A stretch of 6,916 bases of DNA from Dialister sp. UBA6422 (GTDB lineage: Bacteria > Bacillota > Negativicutes > Veillonellales > Dialisteraceae). Position numbers and translations under genes: made by a program. Below the pieces are notes generated by a model. That model saw nothing but the letters and a program-made list of their open reading frames with translations. It did not search any database and was not told where the DNA came from. The stretch covers positions 1-6,916 of the forward strand of contig DJPC01000108.1 in the NCBI GenBank assembly GCA_002439665.1. Direction: 5' to 3'. Shown here one piece after another: positions 1-5,329 of the stretch; within the stretch, counting starts at the first letter, position 1; each line of letters begins with the position of its first letter.

Positions 1-90
1 TAGTATTTAAAAACATCACTTTCAATAGATATGGTCGAAAGATATCACTTTTTGTAGGTAGAAAGTTTGGGTTAAATACAAGAATATAAT

Positions 91-139
91 CCCTAGGGCC
101 TAGCTACTAGTCCCTCGTCACCAGTCTACCAGTCACCCC
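91..139. repeat. CTAG/CCAGTC-rich low-complexity patch
   Basis: The patch opens with the 8-bp palindrome CCCTAGGG (91-98), overlaps CTAGGGCCTAG (93-103), and continues through CTACTAGT (104-111) into imperfect short units, TCACCAG (118-124), TCTACCAG (125-132) and TCACCCC (133-139). It looks like a decayed simple-sequence array and not a binding site for a known regulator. A similar-looking ACTAGT plus GTAGAC/GTCTAC element lies at the other end of the window (6829-6870). Function is unknown. Confidence 0.4.
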
Positions 140-385
140 ATATACTTTCTTGTCTCCGGTCAGTTCGGAAAGGGAAACGGCTTCGGATATCCACCGTCTC
201 CTCTGTCCATTTCTGTGCTTTTCTTCTCCAGGGATTAAATATCAAAATGATTACGAGTCGTTTCAGATGTTTTGATTCTTGAGAGAAACCATACTTCTCT
301 TTCCAATTCGTACTTTCTAAAAGATGGTCTTTGTTACACATCTTTTGAGATGGCGTGCAAATATTTCCTTCTGATAATAGAATCT

Positions 386-424
386 AAAAAACTTTCTCTG
401 TGAGACAGTTTGAAATGAAAGTTT
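386..424 (-). terminator. Probable intrinsic terminator of the DUF6056-like gene
   Basis: Read on the minus strand, just after the stop codon at 427-429, the sequence forms AAACTTTC (complement of 417-424) paired with GAAAGTTT (complement of 389-396). A smaller CTG/CAG stem lies inside the loop, and six T residues (complement of 386-391) follow. The position and T-run fit an intrinsic terminator. The stem is AT-rich and the loop is long (20 nt), so it may be weak. Confidence 0.4.
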
Positions 425-426
425 CT

Positions 427-1809
427 TTAGTTTTTTACAAGACGCACACCTTTCAAATCATGAAATCTAGCAAATGCCACATTTTGCCATTTATCTTCAT
501 CCCCAGATAATCCATAATTTTTCAAATGAAGTCCAGCTAAATAATTCCACTGCTCTGGTGGTTGTTCTGTAATGACAAGCACTTGATTTTTACCACTTAG
601 CAAAGTTGCTTGTGACAATACTCGTTCTTCGTATTGATAGTCCAATACATACCAGACAAGCGTACTTGTAAAAGAAATCGCAAAGTACAGAATCCCCAAT
701 ATATAACTGAGTCGCGTAGTTCCATTTGCAATGATATGAACATCTGCCAGACTCGCTAAATGAATAATAAGAAATACAGCACTTACACAAAAAATCAAAC
801 CAGGGAAGAGGCTTCTATTCGGAAATTCTGGAGAAAATAGCATAATCATGTTAAAGAGCCAACTATTAATAGCCAACCATAGAACTAATCGTAAATATTT
901 CTTTCCATTTACAACAAGCTGTAGCTTTTTTCGTTTCCAAATGGCCTTCCATAAATAGAACCACATGATCGATTGCCATATCATATTGATCCAAAAAAGA
1001 AATGATTTCTTTTCTGTCAGTTGAAAACTCTGTATATTTTCCCCGCTATCCATGATTCGCAAGAAATTCCCCGGTGCCAGCATGAGAAGTCCATAGCCAA
1101 TGGTGAGTCCTAGAAATCCGGTCAGCATCCAAAGTTTCCCTTTTCCTTTTCGATAGGCCTGCAAAATGTAGAAAAATCCAAAGAGACCTATCCAGCAGAT
1201 GGTATTTTCATTGGAATTACCGGCCAATAGTCCCAAAGGAAACATGACCCAGGTGAGCCATTCCTTTTCGATGTCTTCTCCCCCACTCACATAGTGCCGA
1301 ATGTAGGGCAATAGGAACAACAGCAAGCATACCATAGGAAAGAGGTAGTTACAGGAGCCATCGGTCCAGATAAAAACCCCCACGAAATTGGCATGAAAGG
1401 CCCAGAGGCAGAAAAAGATGAGAGCTGCTTCTTTGGCAGATAGCTTCATTGTAATTTTCCCGCCCCTAGCAATCCACTGGATGCAAAGGACCAAGAGGAC
1501 TGTGGTCAGGGAAACCACTACATTGAATACCATCCGTGGCATCCACAGGAAAAACATCGCCAGTGCTTGGGCCACGATGCGCCCGCCCCAGGTCATGAAA
1601 TAGGAGTAGGTGGAAATGGCGATATCTGAAAAGCTGCTGATCCGCCGTGCATGTTCAGAAAGCGGTTCATACATGGAATGCCCTTCCCACATAAAGGAGT
1701 AGAGGTAATCATCACCAATGGAACGGTGGGTCAGGCAATTTAGGATAAAAATGACACCAAATATGCCAAGATAGACCAAGTACAATTTTTTATTTTCAGT
1801 GAGTTTCAT
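427..1809 (-). CDS. Polytopic membrane protein, DUF6056-like
   Basis: A 460-residue integral membrane protein of unknown function. It has about ten hydrophobic segments, starting with a helix at residues 9-26. Conserved-looking motifs lie mostly at helix ends: GDDY (32-35), TWGGR (73-77), WTDGSCNYLFP (148-158), GNSNENT (197-203), APGNFLR (245-251) and FPNRSLFPG (329-337). The hydrophilic tail after about residue 390 contains WNYLAGLHLKNYGLSGD (421-437). From memory, the early acidic DDY motif, APGN motif and this tail are hallmarks of the DUF6056 family, whose architecture recalls lipid-linked-sugar (GT-C-like) glycosyltransferases; that functional link is inference only. The ATG at 1809 is preceded by GAGGAG (complement of 1815-1820) at 5-nt spacing. 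The gene is monocistronic, with its own promoter upstream and a probable terminator downstream. The 5' part is clearly more GC-rich than the 3' part, which could mean mosaic ancestry. Confidence 0.8.
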   Translation of the reverse strand: MKLTENKKLYLVYLGIFGVIFILNCLTHRSIGDDYLYSFMWEGHSMYEPLSEHARRISSFSDIAISTYSYFMTWGGRIVAQALAMFFLWMPRMVFNVVVSLTTVLLVLCIQWIARGGKITMKLSAKEAALIFFCLWAFHANFVGVFIWTDGSCNYLFPMVCLLLFLLPYIRHYVSGGEDIEKEWLTWVMFPLGLLAGNSNENTICWIGLFGFFYILQAYRKGKGKLWMLTGFLGLTIGYGLLMLAPGNFLRIMDSGENIQSFQLTEKKSFLFWINMIWQSIMWFYLWKAIWKRKKLQLVVNGKKYLRLVLWLAINSWLFNMIMLFSPEFPNRSLFPGLIFCVSAVFLIIHLASLADVHIIANGTTRLSYILGILYFAISFTSTLVWYVLDYQYEERVLSQATLLSGKNQVLVITEQPPEQWNYLAGLHLKNYGLSGDEDKWQNVAFARFHDLKGVRLVKN

Positions 1810-1860
1810 AGGTACTCCTCATATAGCATTTCATTACGTCTTGATAGGTTTTGCATTTCT

Positions 1861-1890
1861 ATTATACGTAAGGCGAAATCAACCATACAA
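1861..1890 (-). promoter_or_regulatory. Predicted sigma-A-type promoter of the DUF6056-like gene
   Basis: On the minus strand there is a perfect TATAAT -10 box (complement of 1861-1866). An 18-bp spacer separates it from a TTGTAT -35 box (complement of 1885-1890; 4 of 6 matches to TTGACA). Transcription would begin roughly 45 nt before the ATG at 1809. It is divergent from, and does not overlap, the promoter of the Rpn gene. Confidence 0.55.
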
Positions 1891-1919
1891 TCCCTTTTCT
1901 CGATTTCTCTTCCTTTTTT

Positions 1920-1928
1920 TGCTATAAT
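1920..1928 (+). promoter_or_regulatory. Extended -10 promoter of the Rpn family gene
   Basis: TGCTATAAT (1920-1928) is a perfect extended -10 element (TGnTATAAT). The -35 region 17 bp upstream is T-rich without a good consensus hexamer, which is normal for extended -10 promoters. Transcription would start near 1935, giving a leader of under 20 nt. That leader contains the ribosome binding site AAAGGTGG (1938-1945), 7 nt before the ATG at 1953. Confidence 0.6.
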
Positions 1929-1952
1929 ACGAATAGGAAAGGTGGTGGGGCC

Positions 1953-2792
1953 ATGTATCGAATCAAGACGTGGGAAGAGCTGACCATTCAGGATAATTTC
2001 TTATTTCAAAAGGTCATGCAAAACAAACGAATCTGTAAGCATCTCATTGAGCTAATTCTTCAAATCAAAATCAAAGAGATTTCTTTTCCTGAAACCGAGA
2101 AGACCATGGGCGCTAGATACGACCGAAAGAGTATCCGCCTGGATGTGTATGTGAAAGATGAAACCGGTCGTGTGTTCGACATCGAAATGCAATGCACCGA
2201 CGGTCATGACGATGCACTGGCAAAACGCACCAGGTATTATCAAGGGTCCATCGATATGGATTTGTTGGAAAAGGGACATATGTATGAGGAATTGAAGCCT
2301 ACCTTCATTATTTTCATCTGTACCTTTGACCCTTTCCATCAGGGACTTCCGATATATACTCTCCGAAATCGTTGTATCGAACAAGAAGGGCTGGAACTAG
2401 GTGACCAGACTACCAAATTGTTCTTAAATTGTAAAGGAAATACGGATTCCATTGATCCGGATGTTGCCGCTTTCTTACGATATGTCGATGGGAATTCGGC
2501 AGAAGGTGCTTTCGTCAAACAGATTGATAACGAATTGATTCACGTGAAAAGACATGATGAAACGAGGCGAGAATATATGACATTGGCTATGGAAATGGAA
2601 CGAATGAAGAAAATCGTCAGTCAGGAAGCCAGAGCAGAAGGAAAAGCAGAAGGTCGGCTTGAGGGCGCTGCTGAAATGAGCAAAACTATTGCAAAAGAAA
2701 TGTTGCATAATGGGATTGCCATAGAATTGGTTTCTTCTTATACACATCTTCCTACAGAAGAATTGAAAAAACTTCAGGACGAAATATACTGA
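1953..2792 (+). CDS. Rpn family PD-(D/E)XK nuclease / putative transposase
   Basis: A 279-residue protein of the family annotated as 'Rpn recombination-promoting nuclease/putative transposase' (PDDEXK_2 type). The N-terminal segment around residues 13-36 (DNFLFQKVMQNKRICKHLIE) is the typical opening of the family. The PD-(D/E)XK core is visible as D64 in RLDVYV followed by E78 and Q80 in FDIEMQ, with the usual Lys replaced by Gln as in many members. It continues with KRTRYYQGSIDMDLL (91-105), another family hallmark. The C-terminal part contains the charged repeat EARAEGKAEGRLEGAAE (225-241), then a short helical tail. Known E. coli Rpn proteins are DNA endonucleases that stimulate RecA-independent recombination; activity here is inferred. 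Length and motifs look intact. The ATG is supported by AAAGGTGG at 7-nt spacing and an extended -10 promoter. It is a single-gene unit, divergent from the membrane-protein gene and convergent with the prepilin peptidase gene. No terminal inverted repeats flank it, so I do not call a mobile element. Confidence 0.88.
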   Translation: MYRIKTWEELTIQDNFLFQKVMQNKRICKHLIELILQIKIKEISFPETEKTMGARYDRKSIRLDVYVKDETGRVFDIEMQCTDGHDDALAKRTRYYQGSIDMDLLEKGHMYEELKPTFIIFICTFDPFHQGLPIYTLRNRCIEQEGLELGDQTTKLFLNCKGNTDSIDPDVAAFLRYVDGNSAEGAFVKQIDNELIHVKRHDETRREYMTLAMEMERMKKIVSQEARAEGKAEGRLEGAAEMSKTIAKEMLHNGIAIELVSSYTHLPTEELKKLQDEIY

Positions 2793-2869
2793 AGCGAATC
2801 TGCTAATATGCCATTTGTGAGATTGAAATGAGAATCGATAAAAAGACGCAAGTAATTAGTGGCTGGTCA

Positions 2870-2906
2870 TTCATTCACTTCTTTCAGCAGCAAGGAACTG
2901 AATGAA
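2870..2906. repeat. Short inverted repeat TTCATTCA / TGAATGAA
   Basis: TTCATTCA (2870-2877) and TGAATGAA (2899-2906) are perfect 8-bp complements separated by 21 nt. They lie immediately before the longer perfect inverted repeat at 2909-2948 in the convergent intergenic region. Such a short match may be chance in AT-rich DNA. Confidence 0.3.
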
Positions 2907-2908
2907 CG

Positions 2909-2948
2909 ATTGTTATTGGTTGTTTGGATCTAAACAACCAATAACAAT
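2909..2948. repeat. Perfect 17-bp inverted repeat (hairpin) in convergent intergenic DNA
   Basis: Positions 2909-2925 are the exact complement of 2932-2948, with the 6-nt loop GGATCT (2926-2931). The arm core, TTATTGGTTGTTT on the plus strand, resembles the TTGTTGG heptamer array upstream of the neighbouring peptidase gene. The hairpin lies about 117 bp beyond the Rpn stop codon and 63 bp beyond the peptidase stop codon, so it sits where a bidirectional terminator would be expected. However, neither strand has a T-run after the stem. It could be a factor-dependent 3'-end or mRNA-stabilising hairpin, or a relic of a small palindromic repeat. Confidence 0.75.
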
Positions 2949-3010
2949 GAGTGCACCTGTAACTTCTAGGAAAATCATTCCTGTTAACGCAAAATTTCAA
3001 CGTAATACCA

Positions 3011-3655
3011 TTACCCCTGCAAAAGAAAAAGTGCCACTGTGGTCAGTGCAAAGTATGGACCATAGGCGAAGGCGCTTTTTCTTTTTTTCTTTTTGAGAAG
3101 AAGCAGAATACCTGCTGCGATGCCGCCAAAGACCATGCCCAGGCAGACCACAGAAAGTAAATGCTCCGTTCCTAGCCAAAGTCCCAAGGCAGCCACTAGT
3201 TTCACATCGCCCCCACCCAAAGCACCGCCGGATAAAACAGCTAAAAGGAAAAACACAAGGCCGCCTGCTACGGCCGCGATTCCATGATTCACAGCAGTTT
3301 CTGGAAATAGAATGCACCAAAGAATCCCACCTGCCGCAAAGGGGAGCATCATATCATCGAATAGGCAATACTGTTCAAAATCTGTACAGGTCATGAGAAG
3401 CAAAAAAGCAATGGCAAAAAGAAGTAATCCTGTTTCAAGAAAAAAGCCTCTCCTTAGAATCCACAGGCCACTTCCCATAAAAGCTCCACATAATAAACAC
3501 TTTCTATATTGACTTCTTTCTGTAATAGCACCAGGAAATGTCAATATATCTTTTCGCTTTTCATATAGCCTATCAATCCACCAAGAACCATAATAGGTGA
3601 ATACCATGGATAGGACAACGATTCCTACACAGATCCCTACCATCATAACAGTCAA
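3011..3655 (-). CDS. A24 family (type IV) prepilin peptidase, short form
   Basis: A membrane aspartic protease expected to cleave type IV pilin-like leader peptides (pili, type II secretion or competence pseudopilins). I start it at TTG 3655, giving 214 residues. It has AAGGAAGGG 10 nt upstream and places a membrane helix at the very N-terminus, as in PilD/ComC proteins. Both catalytic aspartates are visible: D92 in TCTDFEQY, and D150 in GGGDVKL (usual GxGD). The conserved FAYGPYFAL (196-204) follows the basic loop KKKKRK (188-193). The cytoplasmic loop between the first helices is short and holds only one CxxC pair (C53, C56), where full-length enzymes carry two pairs and a methyltransferase function, so methylation is doubtful. 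The frame stays open upstream through the heptamer array to 3748, but that extension is only LLVVGCW repeats with no ribosome binding site. No pilin or assembly genes are in the window. Its own promoter lies just upstream of the array. Confidence 0.85.
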   Translation of the reverse strand: MTVMMVGICVGIVVLSMVFTYYGSWWIDRLYEKRKDILTFPGAITERSQYRKCLLCGAFMGSGLWILRRGFFLETGLLLFAIAFLLLMTCTDFEQYCLFDDMMLPFAAGGILWCILFPETAVNHGIAAVAGGLVFFLLAVLSGGALGGGDVKLVAALGLWLGTEHLLSVVCLGMVFGGIAAGILLLLKKKKRKSAFAYGPYFALTTVALFLLQG

Positions 3656-3665
3656 TACCTGATGT

Positions 3666-3674
3666 CCCTTCCTT
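3666..3674 (-). promoter_or_regulatory. Ribosome binding site deciding the peptidase start
   Basis: AAGGAAGGG (complement of 3666-3674) is the only purine-rich Shine-Dalgarno-like stretch between the heptamer array and the hydrophobic N-terminus. It is 10 nt from the TTG at 3655. The in-frame ATG at 3646 would be 19 nt away, too far, and the in-frame ATG at 3688 lies upstream of it with no site of its own. I therefore prefer the TTG. Confidence 0.5.
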
Positions 3675-3699
3675 ATACATGACCCCATAAACCATGTAA

Positions 3700-3755
3700 C
3701 CAACAACCAACAACCAACAACCAACAACCAACAACCAACAACCAACAACCAACAA
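3700..3755 (-). repeat. Heptanucleotide tandem repeat, 8 perfect copies (TTGTTGG on minus strand)
   Basis: The plus strand shows eight uninterrupted copies of CCAACAA (3700-3755), with partial matches at the edges (3698-3699 and 3756). On the minus strand this is (TTGTTGG)8, starting one base after the TATAAT box of the peptidase promoter. Transcription would begin inside the array and the repeat would form the first half of the 5' leader. The unit has no stop codon in any frame on either strand, and since 7 is not a multiple of 3 each unit gained or lost shifts the reading frame. Perfect short arrays like this usually change length by slipped-strand mispairing. Confidence 0.95.
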
Positions 3756-3756
3756 C

Positions 3757-3785
3757 ATTATATCTGTCTTACAAAAAACGCACAA
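3757..3785 (-). promoter_or_regulatory. Predicted promoter of the prepilin peptidase gene
   Basis: On the minus strand there is a perfect TATAAT (complement of 3757-3762). A 17-bp spacer separates it from TTGTGC (complement of 3780-3785; 3 of 6 matches to TTGACA). It lies just downstream of the terminator of the ECF operon, where a new promoter is needed, and abuts the heptamer array. The start point would be near 3750, leaving a leader of about 95 nt before the TTG at 3655. Confidence 0.55.
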
Positions 3786-3786
3786 T

Positions 3787-3821
3787 AAAAAAGCGAGATT
3801 CAAAATAAAATCTCGCTTTTT
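3787..3821 (-). terminator. Intrinsic terminator of the ECF transporter operon
   Basis: AAAAAGCGAGATT (3788-3800) and AATCTCGCTTTTT (3809-3821) form a perfect 13-bp stem with an 8-nt loop. Read on the minus strand, the stem ends in six T residues (complement of 3787-3792), 10 bp after the ecfT stop codon at 3831. The near-symmetric A/T flanks mean it could also stop plus-strand transcription, but no plus-strand gene is close by. Confidence 0.85.
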
Positions 3822-3830
3822 CCTATTTCA

Positions 3831-4514
3831 TTACATCCCGTATTTGACTCGTCCTAAGATGACAGCTACGGTAAGAAGGAAGGTAATCCCCATCACCAGG
3901 TAGTCTTTCCCTTTAGGTGTTACACTTTCCATGAAAGTACGCTGGGTACCACCAAATCCACGAAGTTCCAAAGAAAGAGCCATGACTTCACTCCGTCCCA
4001 AGGAACGCAACATGAGTGGGCGTACAATGGACATATACCGTTTCACCTGTTTGATAAAATTGCCTTTCACTGCCAGTCCGCGGCAAGCCTGCGCTTCTGT
4101 CACTGCTTTATTTTCTTCCATGAAATCAGGAATAAAACGAAGACCTGCAGTAAACATAAAGGCGTATTCATAAGGTACTTTGAGTTGTCTTACCATAGCA
4201 GCCGTAAGGTCTTGCAGTTTGACAGTCCCCAAAAGATAAATAAAAATAAGGGTCATGCCTAGCATACGAAGAGCAGCGACGATACATTCTACAGGATGTC
4301 CGCCACCTACGTATTCAATGGCTCCCAAAATCGCAGCGAAAATAAATAGCATCACCACTGCTTTTATATTGTTCAATAGTTCTTTAGAAACAAGAAGAAT
4401 GACCAATTCTAATACACATAAATAGGTAAGACTGGTAGGCTGCTGCAATACCAAAGCCCAAACAGCAGTCCCAAAGGTAAGGAGAATTTTTGTCAATGGT
4501 ACTAAATTTCTCAT
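3831..4514 (-). CDS. ecfT: ECF transporter transmembrane (T) subunit, EcfT/CbiQ family
   Basis: A 227-residue membrane scaffold that couples ATP hydrolysis by the two ATPases to movement of the substrate-binding S domain. Hydrophobic segments lie at about residues 8-23, 29-43, 50-66, 78-97 and 204-221. The long cytoplasmic coupling region shows both signature motifs that dock into the ATPase grooves: EAQACRGL (140-147, CRG where ARG is usual) and LSLELRGFGG (180-189). Length is close to the family norm. The ATG overlaps the stop codon of the upstream ATPase gene by 4 bp (ATGA) and has AAAGGAGG (complement of 4524-4531) at 9-nt spacing, so the two genes are translationally coupled. It is the last gene of the operon and is followed by a strong terminator. 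Since S, A1, A2 and T all sit together, this T subunit probably serves only this importer. Confidence 0.93.
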   Translation of the reverse strand: MRNLVPLTKILLTFGTAVWALVLQQPTSLTYLCVLELVILLVSKELLNNIKAVVMLFIFAAILGAIEYVGGGHPVECIVAALRMLGMTLIFIYLLGTVKLQDLTAAMVRQLKVPYEYAFMFTAGLRFIPDFMEENKAVTEAQACRGLAVKGNFIKQVKRYMSIVRPLMLRSLGRSEVMALSLELRGFGGTQRTFMESVTPKGKDYLVMGITFLLTVAVILGRVKYGM

Positions 4515-5329
4515 TTTACTTCGCCTCCTTTGAGTTCATAGACTTTTTTGCAAAAAGCATTCATATCTTTGCAGTATGGTGCTCCTGGTAATTTTCTTCC
4601 CAGTAAAACCGATGGTGGATAAGCCAACCCCCAATCTTCCGGCCGATGGCTTGCAGAAAATAATTCTTCTGGTTTTCCATCAAAGGCTACTCCGTGATTA
4701 GCAATGACAACCACACGGCTACAGTTCTTTGCTACAATATCCATATCATGGGTCACTAGAATGATAGTAATCCCCTTCTTCTGCAAAGATTCCATCAAAG
4801 TCATGAGACGCTGTTTTTCCCTACCATCTTGTCCACTGGTCGGTTCATCTAAAACCAAATAACGAGTCTTCATGGCCAAAGCAGAGGCAATAGCCACTCG
4901 CTGCTGATCCCCTCTAGAAAGGATTCTAGGGTATTGGTCTGCGAGCTTTGTTGTATCTGTGGCTTCCATGGCTTCTTTCACAGCTTCTTCTAATTCTTCT
5001 CCCCGTTTTCCTTGCTGATAAGGGCCAAAAGCAATTTCTTCTTTGACAGTGGGCATGAACATTTGCCTATCTGGCTGCTGAAATACGTATCCAATGAAAC
5101 GACTTCTTTCAAATGGTTCTTCCGTGGTGACATCACTTCCATCATAAAGGATTTTCCCTTCTGTCGGTTTTTCTAGTCCTGTCAGTAATCTTGTCACCGT
5201 AGTCTTGCCACAACCATTTCTACCAGTGACAGCTATATATTCTCCTCGATCAAAGGATAAAGAAATATCTTGAACAACCATAGGAAGATTCTTTTCATAT
5301 CGAAAAGTCACATGGGACAATTCAAGCAT
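4511..5329 (-). CDS. ECF transporter ATP-binding protein (second ATPase, A2)
   Basis: An ABC ATPase of 272 residues that should pair with the ATPase domain of the upstream fusion protein. Visible motifs are Walker A GRNGCGKTT (36-44), Q-loop YVFQQPDRQMF (81-91, Q84, plus the ECF-typical Q89), signature LSRGDQQR (137-144) in place of LSGGQ, Walker B YLVLDEPTSGQD (157-168, catalytic E162) and switch histidine H194 in VTHDMD. I choose the ATG at 5329, not the longer frame to 5377, because MLELSHVTFRY is the normal ABC start and AGGAGG lies 8 nt upstream. The 16-residue upstream extension is translation of the ribosome-binding region. The start overlaps the end of the S-A fusion gene by 8 bp, and its stop overlaps the ecfT start by 4 bp. 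The Arg and Asp substitutions in the signature suggest that the ATP site it completes is weak. Confidence 0.92.
   Translation of the reverse strand: MLELSHVTFRYEKNLPMVVQDISLSFDRGEYIAVTGRNGCGKTTVTRLLTGLEKPTEGKILYDGSDVTTEEPFERSRFIGYVFQQPDRQMFMPTVKEEIAFGPYQQGKRGEELEEAVKEAMEATDTTKLADQYPRILSRGDQQRVAIASALAMKTRYLVLDEPTSGQDGREKQRLMTLMESLQKKGITIILVTHDMDIVAKNCSRVVVIANHGVAFDGKPEELFSASHRPEDWGLAYPPSVLLGRKLPGAPYCKDMNAFCKKVYELKGGEVK

Larger units (their letters stand above)
1..426. other. Intergenic region with no supported gene
   Basis: I see no convincing gene here. The only sizeable open frame (341 down to 126, minus strand, 71 codons) has no ribosome binding site, no recognisable motif and a basic, low-information translation, so I do not call it. 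The stretch is AT-rich. It contains two copies of ATCACTTT (15-22 and 44-51), a TATAAT hexamer at 85-90 without a convincing -35 box, a CTAG-rich low-complexity patch at 91-139 and a probable terminator for the membrane-protein gene at 386-424. The left edge of the window cuts whatever lies upstream. Confidence 0.6.

Noticed and set aside
126..341. Minus-strand 71-codon open frame
   Set aside because: It has no ribosome binding site before the ATG and no recognisable domain, and it runs into the low-complexity patch. It may be a chance frame.
1953..2792. Insertion sequence carrying the Rpn/putative transposase gene
   Set aside because: I found no terminal inverted repeats or target-site duplication flanking it. 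Members of this family are now regarded as PD-(D/E)XK nucleases, and the name 'transposase' is historical.
2902..3096. Plus-strand 64-codon frame beginning next to the 17-bp inverted repeat
   Set aside because: It is translated partly from the palindrome, overlaps the peptidase 3' end in antisense, ends in a poly-Phe tail and shows no domain.
3656..3748. N-terminal extension of the prepilin peptidase through the heptamer array
   Set aside because: The extension is translated mostly from the tandem repeat (LLVVGCW units), begins at a TTG inside the repeat without a ribosome binding site, and precedes the natural first membrane helix.
3700..3755. CRISPR array
   Set aside because: The repeats are 7 bp, directly adjacent and without spacers, so this is a simple-sequence repeat.
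3573..3803. Minus-strand 76-codon frame covering the terminator and the array
   Set aside because: It starts within the ECF terminator hairpin, owes much of its openness to the repeat, and overlaps the peptidase in another frame. It matters only as the frame that would join the peptidase if a repeat unit were lost.
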